A stretch of 64,000 nucleotides of DNA from Crocodylus rhombifer (Eukaryota > Chordata > Crocodylia > Crocodylidae), in the NCBI GenBank assembly GCA_038503035.1, contig JAVSML010001001.1:1-64000 (forward strand), read 5' to 3'. The notes under the pieces are model-generated. The model did not search any database. It saw only the letters and a program-made list of their open reading frames with translations, and was not told where the DNA came from. Position 1 is the first letter of the stretch; every line of letters starts with the position of its first letter. Positions 12,901-24,525 of the stretch are shown here, piece after piece. Position numbers and translations under genes: made by a program.

Positions 12901-13537
12901 GTAATGTAAATCTAGGTGCTATAATTTAGCAAGCAGGAAGCTTTACATCAATTTGACAGTCTTATTAGCCTCAGTAGAAGGTGAAAACTCAGAGGAGGTA
13001 GTTATTGTTGATGCAAACAAACTTTTGGTATCTTCTCTTCTTCTAACTTTTAAAAGTTCACACAGAGATTATTTCTAGAAAGATCTTAATCCTTTAAAAG
13101 AAATGTAACAGCTGTTTAAACTTCACAGTTTGTTCCTTGTGTTTTTGACTGATTTTCTACCTGTATGCACTACTACTTCCAAACTTCCTTGAGATTTGTC
13201 TGTCCTGTCTGTACAGCTAATTGTCTTCTCCAGATTCTCATCTCTGATCTGGCCTTCCTGACATCTACCTTGACCCCTTACAAAAAGTGAAAAAAACATT
13301 AAACAGCCCCACAAATTAATCTGACCTCCTCTTCCTCCAGTGCTTCTGGGAATGTTAACATTAGGTGATCATCTTATAAGGTCCCTGCATTATTTTGCTC
13401 CTTCTTACCTATTCTTTTTTCCTCTCTCACCTCTGTTTTGTCATCAATATCATGCTGCTCTCAAGTTTCTTTACACTAACTTCTGTGATGCACCCTATAG
13501 ACAGAACATTTTTTCAGGTAGTTCCCAAGGTCCATAT
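9949..13537. other. AT-rich unique stretch, no gene seen
   Basis: No feature is recognised except a perfect 24 bp tandem duplication at 11417-11464. Open frames here are short and show no recognisable domain. Confidence 0.5.
11417..11464. repeat. Perfect 24 bp tandem duplication
   Basis: Two identical 24-base units (each starting AAGACATACACCAATACATG) stand head to tail at 11417-11440 and 11441-11464. Identity of the two copies suggests a recent slippage event. Confidence 0.9.
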
Positions 13538-13994
13538 CAGGGGCGGGCAATTATTCGGGCTGCAGGGCCACTTAAGGAGTTTTGGTGAGCTGTTGTGGGT
13601 TGGGCAAAAAATGCACCTCCATCCCTCCCGCCCTGCAACAGCTTATGAAAGCTCCCTACGTGGTAGATTATTAGATCGCTCAGGAGGCGCTGGACAGAGC
13701 AAGCAGGCAGGGTCTCCATGGAGACCAACCTGGGACCCGTATAGGCAGGATGTGCTTGACTGGGCAGATGGGATGGGTAGGAGCCACTGCTGCTGGGACT
13801 TCTGGAAAGTGGAGTCCAGCCGTTGCGCCACCCTTCCCATCACACACCCAGGGGTGCCGAGACCAGCTACATGTGCCACATCCTGGGCTGCCCCCCATGC
13901 CTGGGCTGGGTGGGGCTGAGGGACCTGCTGCAGACCATATAAAATCCCTTGGTGGGTTAGATTTGGCCTGCGGGCTATATTTTGCCCACCCCAA
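13538..13994. mobile_element. hAT-like non-autonomous DNA transposon
   Basis: The left end is CAGGGGCGGGCAA and the right end is TTTTGCCCACCCC, an inverted match typical of hAT elements ending CAGGGGTGGGCAA. The GC-rich interior contains GCCTGCGGGCTATATTTTGC near the right end. I could not resolve an 8 bp target duplication. Several long overlapping frames on both strands (for example 128 codons on the minus strand at 13680-14066) are artefacts of GC-rich sequence and have no recognisable domain. Confidence 0.7.
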
Positions 13995-14452
13995 TCTACA
14001 TCCACCTACATTTACATACTTCTTAAATAAAGCCTGACTTTTGCTTTGATGCCTCCATGAAACCAACTACTTAATTGTGGCTAAATTGGCACATGGAGTA
14101 AATGTCATATATCTTGCATATAGTCCTAAACCACCAGTTCCCAAAGGACGTGTCCTAGCACAGTGATGTGCCACAGCACAGTATTATACTATGACTGTGA
14201 CAGAAGTATACTGTGAGATTCTCCTGTGTGAGGAGGTAAATTATCTCTGTCCCCCACCCGCCACCCCTATCCGGCACCCTGAGCCTGCCCCATCCACTCT
14301 AGCAGTGCCTGAGGCTGCTCCTTTGGGGACTGCTGCTGACACCTTCCTCTGCCATGCCTCAAACCCAGGCCCACTATTGGGGGTGGGAAGGGGAAGACAG
14401 TGGAAAGAGCAGGGCAGAGCAGGCTGAGGTCCTTAAGTGGCACAAGCTAGAT

Positions 14453-14602
14453 CAGCAATTCTCAACCTGTTTTAGCTTTAAGGCCTCCCTCCACATTTTT
14501 TCTAAGTTTAGATCTATCTCAGTGATTTTCGGCTGGGATGCTGTGAAATTCAGAAAAGTTATGGAGGGATGCCCTGAGGCTAAAAAGATTGAGGAACCAC
14601 TG
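14453..14602. mobile_element. Short hAT-like MITE (150 bp), nested
   Basis: It begins CAGCAATTCTCAACC and ends GATTGAGGAACCACTG, which is an inverted match to the common hAT terminus CAGTGGTTCTCAACC. The flanks AGCTAGAT and ATATAGAG agree at 5 of 8 positions, so the target duplication is at best decayed. It lies inside the hAT-like element at 14132-15943. Confidence 0.65.
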
Positions 14603-14742
14603 ATATAGAGACTAATTCTTTGATTAAAGAAAGATGTATTTAGTGTCATTTTTTTAACAGAACTTCTCAGCATTGGTCTGATTTCCTCTGGAAGGGTAAT
14701 GGAATAGGTTATATATTTTGAGGGGAAAATAAACACACACAC

Positions 14743-15812
14743 GGCATGTGTGAAGCAACTAATAATCACTTTGGATTTGGATTTGGCCAATTCAGGGGAC
14801 AGTGATTCGATTCGGTGATTCGAGTCAGTGTCCTGATTTGATTCAGCTGAATCTGATTCAGAGATTTGGCTGCTACTGAATCTCCAAATCATGCAGGTCC
14901 ATCCCCCACCCACTCTCCCAGCCTGGAAATAGCTGCCCCACCCACCCCAACTCCCAGCACTTTGAAAAAAAAAGCCCTGACTCACCAGGTGCAGCTGGGC
15001 AGGAGGTAATCCCCACTGCCCCCCACTGGCCCTCCACGGCCCCATGCTGCATGGGGTACTCTGCATGAGCCCCCCAACCTCACCCCCTGCTGTCCCAGCC
15101 CCCCACACAGCTGCCCCACCTGCCCCAACTCCAGCCCTTTAAGGAAAAAAAAGCCCCAAACCCCCAGAGTCACTGGTTCCTGCCTGGTGGGGGGCAAACC
15201 CTGCTGCCCCCCACTGCCCCACGCCATATGGCAGCTCTTCCCTGAGCCTCACAAAGCCCTAAGGCTGCTGCAGAAGCTGGTGAGTTTGGAGTTTTATTCA
15301 GTTGTTTTTTTTTCTTAAAGGGCCGGAGCTGGGGTGGGCAGTGCAGCTGTGGGAGTGCTGGGGGAGTGGAGGGGGATTAGGGAGCTCATGACAGAGCCCC
15401 CCATGCAGCATAGGGTATTGGGGGGCAGCAGGGATTGCCCCCCTGCTGGGCAGCACCCAGTGAGTCGGGGCTTTTTATTAAAGCACCGGGAGGTGGGGCA
15501 GATGGGACAGCCATGGCGGGGGCTGGGGGAGTAGGCAGGGGTCCCCCCATGGTTCCCTCCCCCCTCCTCTAGCCCCACTTCCCCCACCCCCTAGTTACCA
15601 GCTCCAAGTCTGGCTCCAGCTCCCTACTGCAGCTGGCGGGGACTGCCCAAATCACTGAAGCTCTTTGAACCTTTTCCGAAGATTCAGAGAGCTTTGAATC
15701 AATTTGGACCTTTTTATTAGTCCCCTGATTCAATTTAGATTTGGAGATCTCGTCACCGAATCCGGATGAATCTCCTCTGAATCAAATCACCACCTGAAGT
15801 TTCACACAGCCC
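14743..15812. mobile_element. Family T DNA transposon, copy B
   Basis: The right end TTTCACACAGCCC followed by TA (15813-15814) matches the other family T copies. The left end is decayed (GGCATGTGTGAAGC against consensus GGGCTGTGCGAAGC). The subterminal block GGGGACAGTGATTCGATTC and later CAGTGTCCTG correspond to the hairpin seen in copies D and F, with mismatches. CA repeats on both sides suggest insertion into a microsatellite. The core is C-rich on the plus strand and non-coding; frames such as the minus-strand 90 codons at 15315-15587 are chance. Confidence 0.7.
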
Positions 15813-15814
15813 TA

Positions 15815-15862
15815 ACATACACACACACACACACACCCCCCCCCCCCCCCACACACACACCT
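15815..15862. repeat. CA / poly-C / CA microsatellite
   Basis: A run of CA dinucleotides passes into a run of about 16 C and back to CA. It directly adjoins the right end of family T copy B, and a shorter CA run lies at its left end, so the array was probably the insertion target. Confidence 0.9.
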
Positions 15863-15951
15863 TTTTGGGTGTAAGAGTCAAGTGTGCTGCCAATTTTAGT
15901 CTAGAAACAAGTGTGCCTGGGGGATCAAGTTTGGGAAACAGTGTCCTAAGC

Positions 15952-18867
15952 TAATATTAATCAGGTTAGATCCTGAGACATACTAATTATTTTTATGCTA
16001 CTCTGGCAGTACAAAGAAGTTGTATAAGCTGGAAGTCCTGTGGTTAGAAGGTGACCTGCCTTGAGGTACTAATCTCTGTAGCAATTCTGGTCGCACACCA
16101 GTATGTTCCCTTTGTTTCTCAAGGCACCTCTGTACCATGATCTGAAAGGAAAGGGTCTTCCCACTAGTTCAGCACCAAGCAAGCAACTCATTTTTTCTGT
16201 TTATTTCACAGATCAGATGTATCAGCCTTTTGACATCACCAGGGCAGACTGAAATGATGGAAAGAAGAACTGGACCTCCCAGCATGGAAGGAGGAAGCAT
16301 TAAATAAAATAAAACCAGATCAGAGCCCTAGAGCAAAGAACACTGATCAAAGAAAAATATTTCTAATTTCTTGGGATAAGCGAGGAAACCTAGATATAGA
16401 AACATCCATATCAACACTATGATCATATTCTGAGCTTCTTCCCTACTGTTTTAAAAAATATATACATGCACAAATCAGAACATATTCCACTTAAGATTTC
16501 AGATCCCAATTAATTTCCACGTGATATTTTAGTGCAATACTCACTGTTCCTTAAGCAGCCTAATAATTTTTTAAAGGCTGGTCAGCCATTCTTTTTTTTT
16601 TCTTTTGGATAGGATCAAAATAATGGCACTTCTTAAATTTACAAAACCTTTAAGGAAGATTCCATCAGAGATCAGCCATTTATTTTCCTCGATTTGTCCT
16701 TGAAGTTCTGAAAGACTCTCCGAAGTCATGATTTAAAGCACTAAGAACCTGCTCAGTTGGGGCCAATCTTCAGCTGGTGAAAATTATCATTGCTCCAGCA
16801 AAATCAGTAGAGTTATTTTGTCTTTATACTCCAAAGGAAATCAACATGAATAAGAGAAAGAAGAACTTGCATTTTTTGGAGAATAATCACTGAAAACAGC
16901 TAGTTTCATGCCCAATAGTTTAATATCACACAAACAGTCCCACTGAAATCCTATGGATTAAGGCAAGGTTCAGCAACTTTGGATCCAGCCTACAGAGCTG
17001 TGGCTTTAGTGGAGAGGGAGCTCTGTCTGTGCCATGCTGCAGTGGGGCAGTGGGAGTCCTGGAAGTGTGGGGTAGGGAGACGGGGAGAAGGTGGCCAGGT
17101 TCTACTGCTGGCCTGGCTTGCTGCAGCTTAAAGCTGGGTCATTTTGGCCCTTTCCCCACACACCCCCAGAAAATGTTGGGTTAATGTATTAGCCAGCATG
17201 AAAAAAAAGTATTTGAAACTGACCCTAAATCTATAAACTGAACACAAGGGAAAAAGAGAGTCCAGAACTGAAATAACAGTAGCTGTATACTGGTGTAGCT
17301 CCACTAACAGGCTGGTACTGTTTTACAGTGCTAGAACTTGAAGTCCAGTTTCTTTTTTCTTCATTAGAATTTAAAATAAGGCCTAAGTCTGTTATATGTA
17401 GTGCAAATATACTTACGTGTTCTGTGAAAAATGACTCTCAGCTTCTGCACTGTGATTCAAAACCACTTTGTCTTTTAAATGTAATTGTAATGTAATGCTT
17501 TGCCAAAATCTGAACTCTTTCTACTTACAAGTATAAGATGCATCATCTGAATTAAATGTCTTGCTAGAAAACCCTAAAAGGTCTATTGTAATACATCAAG
17601 TACACATCTCACAGTCAGTGAATTACAAAAATAATTAAACAAAAATCGTGAATCTTGAGCACAAGTTCATTGTTACAAAGGGACTGAGATCATTTACCCT
17701 GATATGCAGATTCTGTCTGACAGGAGGAATTCACAATGATCAAAATTAATTTCCTTAATATGGTCTTGTAATTTAAAAGAAATATTAAGAAGCCACATGG
17801 CATATAATGAAGCAAGGAAAAAAATAGCTAACTGATTGCTGCTGCTTTCGAAATTAGAGGGAATGATTGTTATAGTGAAGGATGGTTCTGCCATTCTGAT
17901 CTGATACCCTGAAAGTAACTTACATCTTCTACATATGCATTATCATGGTTTCTATACACACAAAAAAGAATTATGATTTCCATGCCATGAATAATCTCCA
18001 AGGAATATAATGTTAGGATTTTAATCATGAACTCCTCATTGAAGATAGCTGTTTACTCATTAAGATTTAGAAATGAACCAAAAATCTTTTATCATAACCC
18101 CTTAATAAGTGGACGTATATCCCTTTTCAGAACAGTGTGTTCTTACGATGTTTAATATCTCTCTCTTATCTTGCAATCTTAGAAGCTTTACTTCCTTTAT
18201 AAAGAAATGACATCTTTAGCTGAAGTGGTATGTATCTTTTTACAGATCCCAGCTGCAAGCATGGTTTAATATTTTAGAGTTTAATTCAAGTTTTTGCATC
18301 CTTAAACTATGCCTAAAACCCAGGAATGTTTGTGTCCTTGGAATGATACTGAAGATGACAATGATGATGAAGATTAATGGTATTCCAAGTTTCAGGACAC
18401 GTGATAAACAGCAAGTGAAAACTAAGCTCTTGGCCCAGTGACAGCACAGGCAAACAACAGACGTAATAAAGCAAGAGCTATTTATGGAAGGAAATGCAAA
18501 CAAGCCTCATGGAAGTGGGGGGGGGGGAAATGAAAATGAAGGGAGGAAGAGTGATTGGCACACATTGATGAAGAGTATCAGAGAAACATGGAGAAAGGCA
18601 CAGAATAAGAAAATCAGGAATACGTTTGGATAGAATATATGAGGAAATCGAGTCATAAATCTACATAACAACTGTCTAGGCAGCTTTGCAAGAGAAATGC
18701 ATTCTTGGAATATCCCAGCATGAATTGATACAGGTAGGAAACAAACAAATGGATTCAAAAAAGAAGGTAATATGAAGCAAATGAATGATGTTCTGGGCCA
18801 CAATGGGTGAATCTACGTGAGATGATTACAGTGGAGTTGTCTAATAACCTCCACAGTAAACATCTCA
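15952..18867. other. AT-rich unique stretch, no gene seen
   Basis: No exon or RNA gene is recognised. A GC-richer patch at about 16965-17190, starting GGCAAGGTTCAGCAACTTTGG, has the flavour of a hAT left end, but no matching right end was found. Short frames at 17694-17894 and 18240-18803 (minus strand) have no recognisable domain. Confidence 0.5.
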
Positions 18868-19240
18868 GTGTCTACATGTGCAGTGATATGCGGATGGAAT
18901 AAACTAATTAATTCAGCCACAGGTTAGTATTTGTAAATACAAACACTATCCTGACTGGAGTTTTTTATTCCACCACAACACACATGGAGATGCTGACAGC
19001 ACTGGCTGGGACATGACAGTGCTTCAGTGCAGGGGCTGTCTGCCAGCGTATTGAGCTGGGTCTGAGCAACCCTGGCTTGGCAGGCTGAGCCCCTGGACCG
19101 CTTGCCAGCCAGGGCTGCTCCAACCTGTCTCAGCATGCTGCAGTCCCAGATCCACAAGTAAACACAGTGCCCAGGAGCAATAAACTGATACGATATGCAC
19201 CAGAGTTTATTGCTGCACATTAACTGCACATATAGATGCA
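18868..19240. mobile_element. MITE with CTACATGTGCAG-type inverted ends
   Basis: The left end GTGTCTACATGTGCAGT is matched in inverse orientation by the right end (inverse reads GCATCTATATGTGCAGT). Both are followed inward by a sequence containing AATAAACT. The core at 18980-19150 is GC-rich. Target duplications are not clear, so the superfamily is not assigned. The 194-codon minus frame at 18924-19508 runs across the right boundary and is probably chance. Confidence 0.5.
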
Positions 19241-19750
19241 AACAGTGTTTAGGATGACCTCCAATAAAGAGAGTAATGGGAGGATGGGAATATTTGGAAA
19301 ATTGGATTAAAATAATCAAGAACATAAATTCTGAAAGGATTGGGCCACTCTTTTGACAATAGACAAAGAGAAAAAGGATGGATTTTAGAGATGTCATAGA
19401 AGAAAATGCTGTTGGTGTCAGTTTAAATGGAGAGAAAAGCAAAGATAACAAATGGAGAGGAAAGCAAAGGTGACAAAGACCACAAAGATTACTTGTGATC
19501 AGAGTCACAAGTCTACATCATAGGAAGGATGGTACTGATGTCAAAAAGACAGAGGAGATGAGATTCATTGTTTCAAACTTTTAGAAAGCATGAACATATA
19601 ATGACTGCAGGAGATGAGGATGCTTTCAGCAGACACAAAGAATGTGAGAAGTGAAAAGAGAATAAAGGGGGCAGATAAGGAGCTCTTTTTAACTGTTAAC
19701 AACAAGCTATCAAGACACGAATGCTGAAGTGACAGGTTGAAATGTATAGC
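19241..19750. other. Purine-rich unique stretch, no gene seen
   Basis: The plus strand is rich in A and G (GGAGAGGAAAGCAAAGGTGAC and similar). No repeat or exon is recognised between the MITE and the CR1 copy. Confidence 0.4.
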
Positions 19751-20250
19751 TGCATCCAGTTCTGGGTGCTGCACTTCAGGAGGGATGTGGACAAAATGGA
19801 GGGGGCCAGAGGAGGGCCACTCACATGATCAGGGGGCAGCAGGGCAGGCCTTGCGAGGACAGGCTAAGGGACCTGCACCTATTCAAGCCTCCACAAGAGA
19901 AGGCTGAGCGGGGATCTAGTGGCCTGTTACAAACTAGTCAGAGGGGACCAGCAGGCATTGGGGGAGTCCCTGTTCCCCTGAGCACTACCAGGAGTAACAA
20001 GAAATAATGGTCACAAACTGGCAGAGGGTAGATTTAGGCTAGATATCAGGAGGTCCTACTTTACTGTCAGGGCAGCTAGGATCTAGAACCAACTTCCAAG
20101 AGAAGTGGTGAAGACTCCTACCCTGGAGGTCTTTAAAATGAGGCTTGATAAACACCTTGTCGGGACCCCAGTACTCTTTCCTGTACATGGCAGGGGGTCG
20201 GACTCCATGATCTGCTCAGGTCCCTTCCGACCCTACCAACTATGAAACTA
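19751..20250 (+). mobile_element. CR1 LINE 3' fragment
   Basis: Plus-strand CR1: it opens with the CAGTTCTGGGTGCTGCACTT segment of the reverse transcriptase C-terminus. It runs through AGGACAGGCTAAGGGACCTG and CAGCTAGGATCTAGAACCAA and ends with the CR1 3' untranslated tail and the short terminal repeat ACTATGAAACTATGA. It is the plus-strand counterpart of 23100-23620. It is 5'-truncated, which is usual for CR1, and frameshifted. Confidence 0.9.
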
Positions 20251-20399
20251 TGACATAGTTAAACAGGTTAGAAGTTGAGAGATTTGCAAATCACCAGTTT
20301 ACATGTAACATCTGAATAACTATGAAAAGGGACATGAAAATCTCCCAGGGTGTCTACAGATATAGCATTTCTCTTGAGAAAAATTATTTTGTCCTGAGA

Positions 20400-20935
20400 T
20401 CATAGGAAAGTAGGACTGGAAGGGACCTCACAAAGTCATCCACTCCAGCCCCCTGTTCAATTCAGGATCCTCCCTGACTAAACCATCCCAGCCAAGTGAC
20501 TGTCAACTTGCCCTTGAAAACTACAAAGGATGGAGATTCCACAATTTCTTTAGGTATCCTGTTCCAGTGCTTGACCATCCTCATAGTCAGAAGATTCTTC
20601 CTAATCTCCAACCTAATTATTCTCCACTACCACTTGAGGTCATTGTTCTTAGTCCTGTCCCCTATGGCCACAGAAAAAAACCCCCTACCCCCATTCTCTT
20701 TGTAATTGCCCGTTAGATAGTTGAATACTATTAGTAACTCCTTCCCTGCTCAGTCTCCTCTTCTCCAGACTAAATAACTCTAGTCTTGTCTCCCTTTTCT
20801 CATAAGTCTTTCTTCCCAAGATCCAGTAGCTCTGCACTGGACTCTATCCAAACTGTCCAAATCCTTCTTGAAGTGTGGGGCCCAAAACTGGATAGAGTAG
20901 TCCAGATGAGGCCTACAGATATATTAATCCATTGT
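20400..20935 (-). mobile_element. CR1 LINE 3' fragment, older subfamily
   Basis: On the minus strand this is a CR1 3' end. The plus strand reads GGACTGGAAGGGACCTCACA at about 20413, followed by AGATTCCACAATTTCTTTAG and GTCCAAATCCTTCTTGAAGT, the complements of CR1 tail and C-terminal coding segments. The divergence from the copy at 23100 shows a different, older subfamily. No frame is intact. Confidence 0.85.
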
Positions 20936-23099
20936 CACACTTTATGTACCTGTGAAATATGCAAGATAAAATGTGCTAACACTCCCTTTCCCTTTTGTGC
21001 CTATAAATTAATCACAGCTTATTCAGGTTAATTAACAATCATCCCAGGGCAAGCCAGTCAGGCTGGTGCTCTCTGGCCAACTGAGAAGCAACATGTTCTT
21101 GGAAGGGCTACATGTGTAAAGGCCTGTGATGTTTCCATTTGGTCCTGCCTGGACTGAGATTTCTGCTTACAGCCCCAGTGAAAAAAAGTTTTAAAGAGGA
21201 AAGACAGGGCAAAGGATAACTCAGACAATTTTACAGAGTGTAAGAGAAGGAAAGAAGATAAAATGTTTAAATTAATTGATTAAATGAGAGTGGCTGGAAA
21301 AGCGGCAATAAAAGCCTAAAAGGACAGTATTAGAAATACCAAGAATAAAAAGACATGAGAGAGGAGAGAGTGATATTGTGAAGAGGAGAGAGATCTGGGA
21401 GAATGATCATGGAGTCAAGGTCCTCTCCTTTGACCAAGGAAAGGCCACTGGAGATTAGCTGAGCAGTTAAAGTAGTTAGAAGACAAGAGAAAACAAAGTA
21501 AAATGCACCTGGGACTGAATTAGAGGAGAGGAAGTCAAAGCAATAGCTTTAAATTTAAATCATAAGGAAGTTCATTTGCAAATTTAATGAGTTTAGAGAT
21601 GAAGGGAAATTAGAAAGTTCATGCACAGACAGAGGAGACTTAACAGTCAGGATGTTTTTCAGATTTGGTTAATTAAAATATACTCTGAGTGGAAGAAACC
21701 CAAAGAGCAGAAAAGATGGAGGTATGAGAATGGGAACCAAGGGCAGTCCCCACTGGTTAACAGCCAGGAAGGGACAGAGATAAAGGGACAGGTGGAGAGG
21801 ATGGAGATGCAGAGTAGGAGAGCAATTGCAAAGGAAAAGGAGAAGAAGTTTGGAAAGGACAGCAGAACATCTCCCTGAAGAAGTCAGTGAGGTCCTAATC
21901 AATGGGCAAAGAATTTAAGAATGGAACTGAGTTTGGAAGACTGGCTGTAGAACTTAGAAGTATGAAACTTAATCAAGGATAAATAAAGCTGATTTACAAG
22001 AAAGAGGACAATAGTGCAGGGAGAAAGGCTAAATTAGCAGTGAAGGAAATTGTGGCTTTTTGTTTTGTTTGAAATATTATTCATTTTCTGTGGAGATATT
22101 CAATAGTGCTAGAACAAGAGCTCGGGAAGTATATGAATAGTATGTGGCATCTGGCTGATGTTTACTTAAGACTGATGGCACAATGGGAGAGAGGCATCAG
22201 TAAAGAAATTGGAGTAGATGCCATTAACTATTGTATCAATGGTCCTAAGAGTATAAAAAGAGGAAGAAGGGTCTAAGGCCTACACAAAGTGAAGAAAATT
22301 AATGGGTTGGAGGTCTTAAAGAAAATTAGATGGATTAAATGGCAGTATCCACAGTTAAGGAAATACTGTGTTGGTCAGACAAAAGAAATGACAGAGGAAG
22401 AGTGATCCTTTAGACATAAGACCAGGTGACCAAGTTCCTTTTTAGTGTAAAAAAGTGAAATTCCACTGAAATTAATGGAGCTTTATCATTTACACTGATA
22501 GAGAATTTGGTACAATGTCCATGGAGTGTATGGGGTTTGATTCTGGATTAAAAAGCCAAAGAAGGGGAAGGGTAGAAAGCTAAATGGTCAGACAGTCATC
22601 ACCATGAAAAGTACAAGTTCAAGTTTGATAGTACGACTGCCTAATAGATTCCATATGAACTACTGCTGGTGGATCATGTTCATTCTGTGGTCAGCTCTTC
22701 AAGTTGCTATAGAACTAGAATTATACCATTAGAGCCCATGGTATAAGTGTAATGCTACTAATATCAGGCAGCTGTGTCAATTTATACCAGCCAGGAACCT
22801 GTCTCTCTTAATTGGCTGTCCTGTGTTCAAAACTTCTATCTGCATTCACTGTAATCATGTTCCCACATTGTGACCACAAAACCATCCTTCCTTCCTTAAT
22901 ACGGAATTCACTATGCATATTGTCACAAAAATAAATAATCTCCAAGGTCTCTGCCACATTACAATTTAAACATGATTAATTAGTTAATCACATTTTAAGA
23001 TGTTACCTGGCCACACGTTAATGCAATTAATGGTGTGATAAAGCAAGGAATAAGCCACAAAATTATTACACAACATTGTATAATAACTTTGTTTCTGGT
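20936..23099. other. Purine-rich unique stretch, no gene seen
   Basis: No exon or RNA gene is recognised. A block at about 22440-22525 (CCACTGAAATTAATGGAGC, then ATTTACACTGATAG) resembles a widespread ancient amniote repeat built around CCATTGACTTCAATGG. The 85-codon plus frame at 21621-21878 is rich in Glu, Lys and Gln only because the strand is purine-rich. Confidence 0.45.
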
Positions 23100-23187
23100 T
23101 TCATAGTTTCATAGCTTCTAGGGTTGGAAGGGACCTGAGCAGATCATCTAGTCCGACCCCCTGCAATGGCAGGAAAGAATACTGGGG

Positions 23188-23442
23188 TCACATGACCCCA
23201 GCAAGATGTTCATCTAGCCTCCTCTTAAACACCCCCAGGGTAGGAGCCTGCACCACTTCTCTTGGAAGCTGGTTCCAGACCCTAGCCACCCTGACCGTGA
23301 AGTAGCGCCTCCTGAGATCTAACCTAAACCTACCCTCTGCCAGCTTGTGACCGTTATTCCTGGTCACTCCTGGCGGTGTTTGGGGGAACAGTGACTCCCC
23401 CAGTACCTGCTGGTCCCCACTGACTAGTTTATAACAGGCCAC
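23188..23442 (-). pseudogene. CR1 ORF2 C-terminal tail, separated by frameshift
   Basis: The 84-codon frame reads MACYKLVSGDQQVLGESLFP and ends DEHLAGVM, the usual C-terminus of CR1 ORF2. Homologous segments in the plus-strand copies at 19751 and 62026 follow directly on the KRRLRG motif, so this tail belongs to the preceding 360-codon frame, which it overlaps by about 19 bases in another phase. A one-base indel near 23435-23445 explains the split. The first Met is internal. Confidence 0.9.
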
Positions 23443-24506
23443 AAGATCCCCCTCAGCCTTCTCTTTTGGAGGCTGAACAGGTTCAGGTCCCGTAGCCTCT
23501 CCTCATAGGGCCTGCCCTGTTGTCCCCTGATCATACGAGTGGCCCTCCTCTGGACCCTCTCCATGCTGTCCACATCCCTCTTGAAGTGTGGCGCCCAGAA
23601 CTGGACGCAATATTCCAGCTGCGGCCTGACCAGTGCTGCATAGAGGGGGAGGATCACCTCTTTGGACCTGCTCGAGATGCATCTGTGGATGCATGCCAAG
23701 GTGCGGTTGGCCTTCCTGACTGCCTCCCCACACCGCCGGCCCATGTTCATCTTGGAGTCAATGATGACCCCCAGATCCTTTTCCGCCTCCGTGCTGACAA
23801 GAGGGGAGTTCCCTAACCTGTAGGTATGGTGCTGGTTTTTCCTCCCGAGGTGCATCATCTTGCATTTGTCTGTGTTGAAGCCCATCCTATTCTCGTCCGC
23901 CCACCCTTGTAACCTGTCTAGGTCTGATTGTAGCCTGTTGCATCCTTCCAGTGTGCCCACGTCCCCCCATATCTTAGTGTCATCAGCAAATTTGAACAGG
24001 GTGCTTTTTACCCCCTCATCCAAATCACTGATGAAGATGTTGAACAGGGCGGGCCCAAGGACCGAGCCCTGCGGAACCCCACTGCCCACGTCCTTCCAGG
24101 TTGAGAAGGACCCATCCAGTACTACCCTCTGGGTGTGGCCCACCAGCCAGTTGGCGACCCATTTGACTGTGTGGGTGTCTACACCACAGCCCCCCAGTTT
24201 CTTAATGAGAACGGGGTGAGAGACAGTGTCAAAAGCCTTCTGGAAGTCCAGGAAGACTATATCCACTGCTACCCCTGCATCTAATGATCTGGTGATCTGA
24301 TCGTAAAAGGCCACCAGGTTGGTCTGACAGGACATGCCACTGATGAACCCATGTTGGTTGTCCCTAAGCATGCAGTCCCCTGCTGGCCCCTCCTGGATGT
24401 GTGCCAGCATAATTTTCTCGAACAGCTTGCCTAGGATCGAGGTAAGACTAACCAGCCTATAGTTTCCCGGGTCCTCCTTCCTCCCTTTTTTGAAGATGGG
24501 GACCAC
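23424..24506 (-). pseudogene. CR1 reverse transcriptase, main part (360 codons)
   Basis: The frame starts at MVPIFKKGRKEDPGNYRLVS, an internal point of the CR1 enzyme; the true start and the endonuclease domain are missing. Residues 85-93 are FLDFQKAFD, holding one catalytic Asp. Residues 143-155 are GVPQGSVLGPALF, the dNTP-binding region, and residues 173-176 are FADD, the catalytic pair. Thumb and C-terminal segments follow (AALVRPQLEYCVQFWAPHF). All key catalytic residues remain, but a frameshift near 23435-23445 replaces the C-terminal tail, and the 5' end is lost. Within CR1 this enzyme copies the element RNA at a nicked chromosomal site. In isolation this copy cannot move. Confidence 0.92.
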
Positions 24507-24525
24507 GTTGGCCCTCTTTCAGTCT

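Larger units (their letters stand above)
14132..15943. mobile_element. hAT-like element hosting two nested insertions
   Basis: The ends are CACCAGTTCCCAAA and, inverted, CACTGTTTCCCAAA, with target duplications TCCTAAAC (14124-14131) and TCCTAAGC (15944-15951), 7 of 8 identical. Its own sequence is about 14132-14452, 14603-14742 and 15863-15943. Between these lie a smaller hAT-like element (14453-14602), copy B of family T and a CA/C microsatellite. No transposase is encoded. The 218-codon minus-strand frame at 14452-15108 crosses several of these layers and is therefore chance. Confidence 0.7.
23100..24525 (-). mobile_element. CR1 LINE, 5'-truncated, nearly intact reverse transcriptase region
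   Basis: This is the best-preserved CR1 in the window. On the minus strand it runs from within the reverse transcriptase to the 3' end, which on the plus strand begins TTTCATAGTTTCATAGCTTC, the complement of the CR1 terminal short repeat. The 5' truncation lies near 24525, just before the segment coding KRANVVPIFKKG. Coding capacity is split by one frameshift into the two frames listed separately. It serves as an internal reference for the other CR1 fragments here. Confidence 0.93.

Noticed and set aside
13395..14066. 174-codon plus and 128-codon minus frames
   Set aside because: They overlap each other on opposite strands over a GC-rich hAT-like element and run past its edges; no domain.
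14452..15108. 218-codon minus-strand frame
   Set aside because: It crosses from a hAT MITE through the outer hAT into family T copy B, so it cannot be one ancestral gene.
15815..15862. Regulatory CA repeat
   Set aside because: It adjoins transposon ends and looks like the insertion target; no sign of function.
21621..21878. 85-codon Glu/Lys/Gln-rich frame as a small gene
   Set aside because: The strand is purine-rich over several hundred bases, which gives such codons by composition; no start context or homology is evident.
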